Shown here piece by piece: positions 55,241 through 64,000 of a stretch of DNA of 64,000 nucleotides; position 1 is the stretch's first letter, and the number at the start of each line of letters is the position of its first letter. Made by a program: the position numbers and the translations under genes. Origin of the DNA: Brasenia schreberi (taxonomy: Eukaryota > Streptophyta > Magnoliopsida > Nymphaeales > Cabombaceae); the NCBI GenBank assembly GCA_036023115.1, contig JAYKKT010000074.1, forward strand, positions 14,633,501 to 14,697,500. The letters run 5' to 3'. Under the pieces are notes generated by a model. The model did no database searches. It was given only the letters and a program-made list of their open reading frames with translations, and had not been told where the DNA came from.

Positions 55241-57727
55241 TTACATAATCGACAAGTCACAAAATCCTCCCTCCGGGAGGAACTGACCGATGACATCGTC
55301 ACTAAAAATCAAGTCACGCGATCCTCCCTCCGGGACGAACTGGCTGATGTCATCTCCGAAAGGATAACCCGATCCTTCGGCTACTTGATGAAGTCTTTGG
55401 ACCTCAAAGTTCATGTTGGTACTCGCTGAATAAGGACGGGTATCGGGAACTGTCGCCACAGAATCCTGAGCTTTGACAGCGGTATAGTGGTCAGCAGCAT
55501 CCTCTAGCCAGTCTACGAAAAACACTCTCGAAAACACATTATTCTTTTGGTGGCCGGTTAGGTTGGTATAGACCTCTTGGAGACGGCTAGTCTTCTTGTC
55601 GTCCTCTAGTCGTGGAAGAACTTCAAAGTCTTTAAAGAAATCGAAGTGAGTGTTGTCAGTTGGCCATGCGAACAGATTATGTGATAATTCAGGGTTTATG
55701 GCAGGACATTCGTAGCAGGGGGACGAGGACGAGATGGAGGAGAAAGAAGAGGAGCCCAACGTCGAGTGAGCGGGAGATTGGAATTTGACAGGCACGAAAT
55801 TAGGTGATAGATCTTTGCAGGAATCAGATGCAGTTGAAGGGGGGATGTCAGGATCATCAGCCACCCCTTGCTGGGTCGCTGTTGTCTTCTTCTTCTTGCT
55901 CAGATGGGAGTTCCAGTGGTTCTTTATCTCGTTGTCGTTACGACCAGGAAGATGAAACGCTATCTGGGACCATCTGCAGTGTTGAATGAATTTTGAGAAA
56001 GAATCTCTAAAATATAAACAACAAAGTACAGAGAAAAAATCTCTAAAGACAATTACTCCTATTTGTTTTTGACCGATTTAGAAAAATATAGAGGAAACTC
56101 CTATATGAAATTAGGTTTGGAGAAATTAAGTAAATTAAGGTAAGATGGTATCTAAACGGAAACATCTGACTTTGGTAATGTTCTTTTATGAATTCAAATG
56201 TTTCGCGAAAAAAATAACTTATGATTCGAATATTTTGCAAATATTTCATGATCATGACTACTTCTGGTAAATCATTCGTACATCATGAACATTCATACCC
56301 GTAACATCTTTCAACTTGTGATGTTCATGAGTTGCTCATTGCCAAAGTTGGGTGTAGCGGTCTCTGTGAGGAAAATGTTTAAACTGAGATGGAGTTGTTC
56401 TTTTTCTGCAAGGTGGGATTAGAGGATGTCTCTCGGATATGTGCAACCAAGGCATGGAATTCATGATCTCAAATGGGATTACTTATTTCCACTGCAAATG
56501 GTGTAACGAAGGAAAAAGTCAGAGAAGAAGAAATTACTTATTTCCGAGCACGTTGTGAAGACCCATGATAATTTCTTCCTCCCTCTCCGTAAACATTTCT
56601 CGCTTGAGCCCGGGCCTCAAGTAATTGATCCACCTTAGCCTGCAACTCTTCCCATTTCGCTGCAAGCCTGCACCATATGTATAGTTCCACCCTTCATACT
56701 CGAAAACCATGTAAATAAGCTACTAATGCTAAATTTGTGGATCAATAATATGGATTTCATGTATTTAAAATTAGAAAAAAAAAGCTTTCTCGATTATTTA
56801 ATCCAACCTGTACCTCAAGAATAAAGATGTATTAGTTAGTCCATTCCAAGGCTAGACTGTTTAAATACATCCATGTACTTCTGCTAAAACTTCAATCTAG
56901 CTATATCAATTTTCGCTTATGTGCATTGCAATGAGTGAATAAACTATCCATTATAATAAAAGCCTGGATCCACTTATGGACCAGCACGGTTTGATTAAAA
57001 CCTTCAAACTCAGACTTCAGAAAAACTAAGAACAACGGCTTGGTTTGCGTGGACTTTTTACATTACAGTTTTTTTTTTTTGGTCAAAAGAAAAGGCCGAA
57101 GCCTGACACACACATGCACCCTCTGGGAGTCGAACTCCCCAGCAGCAGCAACTCCTGCCGTTGAGCTAACGCTCTCCGTGCACAATACAGGGGTTTTAAC
57201 CAAAATGTAGGATGTGATGTGTGCATAAGCTGCGGTCAATGACCTTCGGGAAGGGGACTAAGAGAGCCGCTTGTGTGAAGCTCAAGGGTTTCAACTATCC
57301 ACTGCCCAAACCCAGAAAGCTTTTTCAAGAAAAGAAAGAATAAACAAGGTGCAAATTTGTGTTTGAGTTGTGTTAATTCGTTAACTTAATCACTAGCTTT
57401 TAATTTTGCATAATGGTTCCAATAAATCTTTTTGCCGATAAAAGGTTGGTTTCTCAAATTCATTAATTCGAATAGACATTTACAGACTTCGAAAATACCC
57501 TTAGATAGCCAACCCCAGCATACTGAAAGACATATATGGAGTAAGTAGTTGACGACATCAATGTGAATTTGACCAACCTAAAACTCTTTACCTGTCTTCG
57601 CTGGCACGGTACTCCAACTTCCATGACCATTCTCCAATATGTAATTTCTCAGCTTTTGATCTTCCTCTGGAGACCATAACCCTTTCCTGTACTTGGGCTT
57701 TGGCAATTGGCATGATTTGCAGACCAT
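55241..57727 (-). CDS. R2R3-MYB transcription factor, LAF1/MYB18-like (MYB-2)
   Basis: Paralogue of MYB-1. Predicted exons on the minus strand are 57592-57727, 56538-56667 and 55241-55973 (136+130+733 nt, 332 codons plus stop), with GT-AG introns of 924 and 564 nt. R2 has Trp at 18, 38 and 58; R3 has Phe71, Trp90 and Trp109. Signatures are [35 protein letters not shown] and [19 protein letters not shown]. The tail is Ser- and acid-rich, carries RVFFVDWL near residue 238 (compare RILFSEWL in MYB-1), and ends in a duplicated block (about 294-332) of the form DD(I/V)..QF(V/L)PEGG. Intron 1 holds a SINE. The role in light signalling known for LAF1 is only a suggestion here. Confidence 0.93.
57070..57179 (-). 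mobile_element. tRNA-derived SINE in MYB-2 intron 1 (family S, copy 2)
   Basis: On the minus strand an A box tagctcaacggcag (complement at about 57155-57168) and a near-consensus B box ggagttcgactccc (complement at 57125-57138) precede gcatgtgtgtgtcaggcttc and a ggccttttc tail with poly-T/A. It lies within the 924-nt intron in the same orientation as the gene. It is the best preserved copy of the family in this window. Confidence 0.7.
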
Positions 57728-57825
57728 CTTATGAATAATCGAAAACTCTGATGGCCAAAGTGATTCGGAATCAAGAGAGAGGAAAGAGAGGAGCGTTGGA
57801 TTTGGATGAGATTGAGAAACGTGAC

Positions 57826-57837
57826 AAATTTATAGCC
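57826..57837 (-). promoter_or_regulatory. Putative TATA box of MYB-2
   Basis: On the minus strand ggctataaattt lies about 100 nt upstream of the ATG (57727), a good distance for a plant core promoter with a short leader. Confidence 0.6.
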
Positions 57838-57849
57838 ACGGTCAGTATA

Positions 57850-58265
57850 TTTTCTTAAGGTTTTTAGGCCCCACTTCGATCATTCTACAACGCGTGGCCC
57901 AAGATATCATTTGAAAACCGTTGTACGAGTTTTTAAGTGGACATATTCTACTTCAAATAATCTCTGGCCTTAGCTTTGACTTGGTTGTTCTTGAACTTTT
58001 CTATGGGTATGTAATGATTTCTTTGTGCTTAATTCTAAAAGAAAAAATAAAGCAAGTCAGAATAGTACATGCTTAATTTTGGCAGTTGTCTTTAGATGAA
58101 CTCATTCATTGTTTGTAATAAAGGATTGATTGAGGCTGGTAATAATTATGTGTGTCCAATGATGATGGTGGTGGTGATTACAGTGGATGGTAGTAGTGAA
58201 ATTTGAATCTCGGGTGATGGATGACCTTGATGAGTGGGAGCAAGCGAACGGTAAATAAAGATTGT
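57850..58265. other. MYB-2 upstream region
   Basis: Intergenic DNA between the MYB-2 promoter and LINE copy C. No gene was recognised. A short run of (ggt)n-like triplets lies near 58166-58180. Confidence 0.4.
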
Positions 58266-58336
58266 TTCTTATTGTTTCTTTCCAACACTTTTGCAGTCGT
58301 CCTCTATCTCTTTTAATACTTTCCAAATTTAGTTTT

Positions 58337-59218
58337 TCATACCTTCTTAGAGGTTCTTCTTTCTATATGTCCAAACCATCTTAAACGATATTCTCTCATT
58401 TTATCCTTTATTGGTGTCACTGCTAATTTGTTTCTAATAACCTCATTATGTATACGGTATTTTCTTGTATGACCACTCATCCATCTCAACATCTTCATTT
58501 CTGTCACATACATCTTTTGTACATGTTGATGGTTAACTGCCCTACACTCAGAACCATAAAATATGGCAGGTCTAATTGTTGCTCTATAATATTTACCTTT
58601 TAACTTTAGTGGTATCTTCTTATCATAAAGAATACCTAATGCTCCTCTCCATTTTAACCAACCAGCATTAATTCTATTCATAACATCTCCATCAATTCTT
58701 CCATCACTCTAAAAAATTAACCATAGGTATTTAAAACTTCCCTTTTGGGAGATGCAATATGTGCCAATTTTAATTTCTATGTTCTCTGAAGTAACCAAAT
58801 GATCAAACTTACATTCCATATATTCTGTCTTTGTTTTACTAAGTTGGAGGCCTTTGCTTTCTATTGCTTCTCTTCATAGTTCCAATTTTCTATTAACTTT
58901 TTCCTTAAACTCTTCCACTACCACAATGTCATCTACAAATAACATACACTAAGGCACTTCATCTTCAATATATTTTGTTAACTCATCAATCACCATTATA
59001 AATAAGTATGAACTTAAAGTTGATCCTTGATGTAACCCAATATTAACTTCAAAGAAGTCTGTCATTCCTTCATGAGTCCTCACACATGTTTTTGCACCAT
59101 TGTACATGTCTCTTATAAGGTTAATGTATGTCAATAGGATACCTCTTTTCTTCAAAGTTCTCCAAAGAACCTCCCTCGATACCTTATCGTAAGTTTTTTC
59201 TAGATTAATAAATATCAT
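58337..59218 (-). pseudogene. RTE LINE reverse transcriptase and C-terminus (copy C)
   Basis: An open stretch 58949-59218 contains MIFINLEKTYDKVSREVLW and NIGLHQGSTLSSYLF. Past a stop, CMLFVDDIVVVEE is the catalytic box, with both Asp kept. A second open stretch 58337-58681 carries [12 protein letters not shown] and [14 protein letters not shown] short piece at 58266-58326 continues the frame to the truncated 3' edge. Confidence 0.88.
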
Positions 59219-60470
59219 GTGAAGCTCTTTTTTTTTGCTCTAAAATGTTTCATAAGACGTCTCAAAAGGTGAATCACTTCAACAGTAGATTTACTTGGCA
59301 TGAATCCAAATTGGTTATCTGTTGTACTTGATACTTGTCTTAACCTACGTTCGATAATTTTTTCTCACAATTTCATAGTATGGCTCATTAACTTGATACC
59401 TCAATAATTCGCACAATTCTGAATGTCACCCTTGTTCTTATATATGGGTGTAAGTGTACTCGCTCTCCATTCTTCAAGCATCTTTTGGTTTCTCTATATT
59501 TCATTAAATAGTCTTGTGAGCCAAGTGATTCCTATTTCTCCTAATATTTTCTAAACTTCTATAGGAATATTATTTGGCCATACCGATTTACCCTCCTTCA
59601 TATGTTTAAGAGTCTCTTTGACTTCATTCTTTTGAATACGTTGGTAGAAATTGTGGTTTATATACTTTTATGATTTTGCTAACTCTCCTAAGCTAATACT
59701 AACATCTTTATTTTCATTAAAAAACTTATAAAAATAGTTTTTCCATCTATTTCTTATATCATCATTTGTCACTAGAATTTTTTTATCCTCGTCTTTGATG
59801 CATCTAACATAATTAAGATCTTTAGTTTTCTTATCTCTAGCCCTAGCTATCCTAAAAATATCTCTTTCACCCTCTTTTGAGTTGAGTTTTTATATAAATC
59901 CTTTCAAATTTTAGTTTTTGCTTCACTGATGGCATTTTTTGCTTTCTTATAAGCCTCTAAAGTTTCACTAGTTTTCTTAGCATAATATAATTTGTAACAT
60001 GCCCTCTTTGCCTTTTCACTCCACCACCAAGCTTCTTTTTGTGACGGTACACTTCCCCTAAATTCACCTAACACATCTTTCACCATTTTTCTAATATGTA
60101 TAGCCATATTGTTCCACATATCACAAGGTATACCAACATAATTCCAAGCATCTCCTTGAACAACTTTTTGTTTAAATATATCTTTTTTCTCGCTTTTGAG
60201 GTTTCACAATTTAGTCTGAATAGCTCGATGCACTATTTTCTTCTTTGTCTATTTTTTTATTTGTAAATCCATAACTAAAAGTCGATGTTGAGTGGTTAAA
60301 CTTTCTCCTGGAATTACCTTGCAATCTTTACAACACGCTCTATCCTTTTTTCTACAAATAAAGTAATCAATTTGTGTTTGTGATAAGCCATTCTTATAAG
60401 TAATTAAATGTTTATCTCATTTTTTGAAGATTGTATTGACTATAAAGAGATCAAATGCCATAGCAAAATT
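59219..60470 (-). pseudogene. RTE LINE linker between endonuclease and reverse transcriptase (copy C)
   Basis: A broken frame corresponding to 880-2030 of copy A. One open stretch (59904-60119) reads MWNNMAIHIRKMVKDVLGEF and AYKKAKNAISEAKTKI, equivalent to the frameshifted 1180-1410 of copy A. It includes the N-terminal reverse transcriptase motifs in broken form near 59330. Confidence 0.8.
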
Positions 60471-60501
60471 TAAAATCTCTCTACCTTCCTCATTTATATC
60501 C

Positions 60502-60996
60502 TCAAAACCAAAGTTTTCGTGAATACCTTGATATCCTGATGCCTCCTAAACAAATCATCTCCCTTTGTGTAATCCTTTGAATCACCTTATCTAACTCTTT
60601 CCAAAAAGTTGTCTTTATACTATCTTCTAGGCTGACTTGGGGTGCATAAGCACAAACTATATTCAAAATCTCTGCTCCTAACACTAATTTCAATATCATG
60701 ATTCAGTCACCATATCAGTGTATGTCTACTACACTATCCTTTAAATCTTTATTTATGATAATACCAACTCTGTTTCGAACCTTTTCCTTACCTGAGTACC
60801 ATAATTTAAAGCTTTTATCCTCTATCTCCTTTGCTTTTTCTCCAACCCACTTTGTCTCTTGTAAACATAGAATATGAATCTTTCTCCGAATCATAGTATC
60901 TACCACCTTCATTAGCTTACCGGATAATGTTCCGATATTCCAAGAACCAATACGAATCTTATTATCTAGGACTAGCTTCCTTATCCCCGCATTCAT
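60502..60996 (-). pseudogene. RTE LINE apurinic-type endonuclease (copy C)
   Basis: The first stretch (60715-60996) has RIGSWNIGTLSGKLMK and ILCLQETKWVG, which match the N-terminal catalytic blocks (Asn and Glu) of APE-like endonucleases that nick target DNA for RTE elements. After a short break, 60502-60699 continues with NIVCAYAPQVSLEDS, the next conserved block, and FWKELDKVIQ, ending in a frameshift where GDFN/GDLN is expected. Confidence 0.9.
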
Positions 60997-61454
60997 TCAT
61001 ATTGAAAATCTGGAGATCCTCTCTGTAAATTATTCACTACATTCAGGCAACAATATAGCAGGACTAACTTCTTTACCCACACCCATCCATGATATGGGAA
61101 CCCTCTGTCCAATTGATTCACTACATCAAGGCGAAAATATAGTGGCTCTTACTTATTTATCGCTACATTCGGGCTCTACAGTGCGTCGCTAGGTGGGGAT
61201 GCACCAAAGCAATGCTCATAATTTGTGTAATCCATGGTATAAAAATCCGACAAAGATTTATGCTGACTATCGAAAGCCTAACACAACGCTCCTCCTTTTT
61301 TCGGGCTTGGGACCGGCAATGCATGGGTGATCCCTTACATGGGTAGAGTTATGCCTTCATCTAGCTATTTATAATAAATGATTTATATATAGGAACATGT
61401 ACTTTTTCATATACCAAATAAGGTCTATGTTTCAATTGACTAGAATAAAATATC

Positions 61455-61457
<3 letters not shown>

Positions 61458-61540
<83 letters not shown>
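61458..61540. repeat. Long (TA)n microsatellite
   Basis: About 83 bp of nearly pure TA with one AAT interruption near 61506. Confidence 0.92.
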
Positions 61541-61548
<8 letters not shown>

Positions 61549-62615
61549 ATCCCATAAACCTTTCCGTGTTTGATCCTCGCCGTTAATGTTGAGGCTATGT
61601 CATCCTAAGGTGTTTTTAAATAGAAGGATCTTATCAATGTTGGTGAATGAGAAATCATAGATCGAACTGCCGAATCAGACATACAATTTGGTGCTCTCAT
61701 ATACCTTCGGCTAAGATCACAAGTTAGGAGATAAGCGGACTCCACACACACATATATATATCAAACTTCATAAGCAGTAAGTAGAGTTAATCCAACGTAG
61801 CATGAGGCACATAGGTTATTAAATCAAGTGCAACTGGTCGGCTTAATGGGCGGGGCATACCACATGTTTTAATGCATATGGTTGGAGAGGAAGATAATGG
61901 TGGGTTGAATGCTGGATGCCTGCAGGGGCTACTGTCTTCTACACTCGGTAATATAATAGTTGAAGTGTGATTGAACAAATTCTGGTAAAGAGCTCGCTTG
62001 AATTTTCCACGAAGAATTCACTCAACTTCTCATAGACAGTATTCGGCAATCACTGCTTTTCATGCCTCAAATTATTAGAAACAAAGAGTAGTGCCTACGG
62101 ATGCTTTGAAATTACCAACCGAAATCACGGGAAATGTAAAAAAACAAAAATTAATTTGAACAACTAAGGACACAAACTTTCAATGTTAAAATGAGATCCA
62201 AACATGAGTTTAATTGGGTTGGTTTCTAAATTTACAGTTCGCGCCATTAATTATCTAAATGAATCATTCATAGCGGTTAAGTTTGGCTCAAGAAGGAGCT
62301 TTTGTCTGCCTGCTTACGACGTACAAGGGTTGCCCACACTGACTTTTGAATACAATGGGAACCCAGAAAATGAATACAGGAAATGATTTTGCTTCTTCTC
62401 GCTACTTAACCAATGATCATAGCAGCTTCTGTGTGGGAGCCAAGACAACTGTCATGTGAAATGACAGAATTTTCAATTATTTTCGCCCCTTTTCGTTTCG
62501 TAATCCAAAAGAAACGAAGTCCCACATTGAATAAATTTGTATGATGTCAATGGCAAAGAGTCAAACATCTGTCATCATCAACAGAAAAAGAAGTTTAAAA
62601 CTAAAAGTCAAGGGG
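61541..62615. other. Intergenic DNA
   Basis: No coding or transposon signature was recognised. Short open frames on both strands lack domains. Confidence 0.4.
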
Positions 62616-62616
62616 A

Positions 62617-62621
<5 letters not shown>

Positions 62622-62682
<61 letters not shown>
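62622..62682. repeat. (GA)n microsatellite
   Basis: About 30 GA dinucleotides, almost uninterrupted. Confidence 0.93.
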
Positions 62683-62687
<5 letters not shown>

Positions 62688-63683
62688 AAACTTATTCCCA
62701 CCTTACCTAATTGATGCGTGCATCCGTTGGAAGAGTTTAGGAATGTTCATCTCGTGAGAAGTAGCATTGGTTGAGACTGGCTAGGTTAGTTTCTTTTATG
62801 GAGAGAACCCAGCTCACCTGTGAAGCAAGTCTTTAACAAACTGCCGTCTGCTTCAACTTGGATGCTTCCAAGCTGGCCTGGGCCACCGCCAGGAGAGACG
62901 ACGACCGTTACTTTGGAGTTAAAAAGTATGTATACATACATATATACGAGCTTACTTTGTAACAACAATCAACTCATACAAATAGAATTCATTAAAGATG
63001 TTACTGTAAGTTTGCAAACACAAGCTAAAAGAATAAGTCGCCACAAAACACATGGTAACAGCAACATTTTAAACTGTCACTTTGCTGCACAAACTAATGC
63101 ATGCTCCCGATTTCTTGCTCTTAGGAATCAAATCTCAATCAGAATACTATCCTCTTTCAGTGGTTAGTAGATTCTTCAAACAATCTGATATGGTTTTCCC
63201 ACTATCTTCTTGCCAATATGTTCATTCCATGCATACAAGTATCATGTATCATGTAATGATATGAAAGATCACGTTCATGATTGAAAACGATCTGCCATTT
63301 ATTAAGCCTCTTATTTTCGTCGTTGACAAAAACTTCATGTATAAAACAAAATGAATAAATAATTAAAATAAGTGCTTTCCCAGTAGTTTTCCTAACTTTT
63401 TGACTATTTACAACTTCATCCCCCCTTTGGCTAATTCATCTTTTTTATGGTAAAATAGGGAGAAGGAAGCCAGATGCTCGGTACCAAACTCCGGCACCTA
63501 TCTTGGTGCATCTCCATTTAGCATTTCTTGTTCCACTGCATCAAAACACCTTCTTGTTGCTAAATCAATCTTGCTCCTTTACTTTTGCTATTGGCTTACG
63601 GATCTAATTCCTTTCCTTACTCTTAATTTAGACATAGCATTGTGTGTGAGTGTGTGCACGCACTCCTTTTCTTGGTTACAATG
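62683..63683. other. Intergenic DNA
   Basis: No supportable gene. A plus-strand stop-free frame at 62820-63167 includes GPPPGETTTVTLELKS but has no recognisable domain, splice context or start environment. Confidence 0.35.
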
Positions 63684-63775
63684 GGTGGTTGAAGTCCGGT
63701 ATGCAAACCCCAGTTATCAAACTCATGCCCTTCAACTCGCGATGAGTCCCCTAGCCAGGTGAGCTATTGCTCTGA
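63684..63775 (-). mobile_element. tRNA-derived SINE fragment (family S, copy 3)
   Basis: On the minus strand the A-box-like atagctcacctggctagg, then gagttgaagggcatgagttt, a diverged B box and ggggtttgcataccgg recur in the order seen at 54893-54985. It is slightly better preserved than copy 1 at the A box. Confidence 0.62.
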
Positions 63776-64000
63776 ATGCTAATATTAGCCTTTCATTTTC
63801 TTCCACCAGAACACCCCCTCAAGCTATGATTACAGCATGCCTGCAACCCAACTCTCTCATTTGGTGGATGCTACTTCTCATTGTTTGAGTAGAAGCTCTT
63901 CAAACAAAAATTCACTAGGGAAATTCAGTGACGGATCAACTTAAAGACTATGGCCCATGGTAGGATTGATAGGCTATAATACATAGTTCTCCCCACTCTA
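63776..64000. other. Window edge, unassigned
   Basis: No feature was recognised in the last 225 bp. Confidence 0.4.

Larger units (their letters stand above)
58266..61346 (-). mobile_element. RTE LINE copy C, 5' end present, 3' tail missing
   Basis: This is the longest copy in the window. On the minus strand it starts near 61346 with a leader (tgcattgccggtcccaagcc, then gtgttaggctttcgatag), followed by endonuclease, linker and reverse transcriptase. It stops near 58266 at the gtgttggaaagaaacaata block, without the last ~170 bp and the (TTG)n tail found in copies A and B. Coding parts are broken by many stops. Missing 3' ends are unusual for LINEs and imply a later deletion. Confidence 0.9.

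Noticed and set aside
57070..57179. A possible tRNA gene, because of near-perfect A and B boxes
   Set aside because: No acceptor-stem pairing or anticodon arm could be drawn, and the same block order recurs in two other places with a shared tail, so it is a SINE.
62820..63167. A 115-codon plus-strand frame as a gene
   Set aside because: No domain, no coding-like neighbours, and it overlaps frames on the other strand. It cannot be supported.

Overview
This 64 kb window is nuclear DNA of a flowering plant. It is mostly AT-rich and heavily loaded with transposons. It holds two spliced R2R3-MYB genes with the three-exon layout usual for plants, Ty1/copia and Ty3/gypsy chromovirus retrotransposons with tRNA-Met-type primer sites (TGGTATCAGAGCC and decayed forms), plant-type RTE LINEs with a (TTG)n tail, BED/DUF659 and RICESLEEPER-like hAT transposons, and tRNA-derived SINEs. 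The species cannot be fixed from the sequence. No rRNA, true tRNA, CRISPR array or bacterial feature was seen.

Host genes. Two R2R3-MYB transcription-factor genes lie on the minus strand in the same orientation: MYB-1 (26582-28306, predicted 274 aa) and MYB-2 (55241-57727, predicted 332 aa). Exons 1 and 2 have identical lengths and phases in both (136 and 130 nt). The DNA-binding domains are very alike and both tails carry an (I/V)(L/F)F(S/V)(E/D)WL motif. They look like a local duplicate pair of the LAF1/MYB18-MYB19-MYB45 kind, now about 27 kb apart. Nearly all the DNA between them is transposon.

Layout. 1-600: degenerate ~90 bp tandem repeat. 828-3113: RTE LINE copy A. 3.1-11 kb: mostly unrecognised AT-rich DNA, with a CACTA-like end, a GC-rich patch around an exon-like segment, decayed repeats, and an LTR with primer site at 11.05-11.35 kb. 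11818-24730: complete copia element (copia-1, TSD aatat). It carries a small hAT derivative (13562-14323) and a second copia in the opposite orientation (copia-2, 14847-22416). Copia-2 in turn carries LINE copy B (16097-17187) and a hAT element with a decayed BED/DUF659 transposase (17764-20549). 25.0-25.8 kb: gypsy integrase fragment. 26.5-28.6 kb: MYB-1. 30025-48180: three-level gypsy nest. Outer gypsy-3 (+) is split inside its Gag zinc knuckle by gypsy-2 (-, 32028-46307), whose left LTR is split by gypsy-1 (-, 32255-40266). 48688-54698: RICESLEEPER-like hAT element holding a ~2.2 kb solo LTR (51045-53227). 55.2-57.8 kb: MYB-2, with a SINE in intron 1. 58266-61346: LINE copy C, retaining the endonuclease end. 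61.3-64 kb: microsatellites, a SINE fragment and no recognised gene.

All transposon coding regions are broken by stops, frameshifts or deletions. The MYB genes are the only loci that read as intact. The insertion order is partly readable: gypsy-3, then gypsy-2, then gypsy-1; and copia-1, then copia-2, then its LINE and hAT insertions. The most unusual structure is the right LTR of gypsy-2, which is reduced to an inverted repeat, so that both outer ends of the integrated element look like U5 ends.
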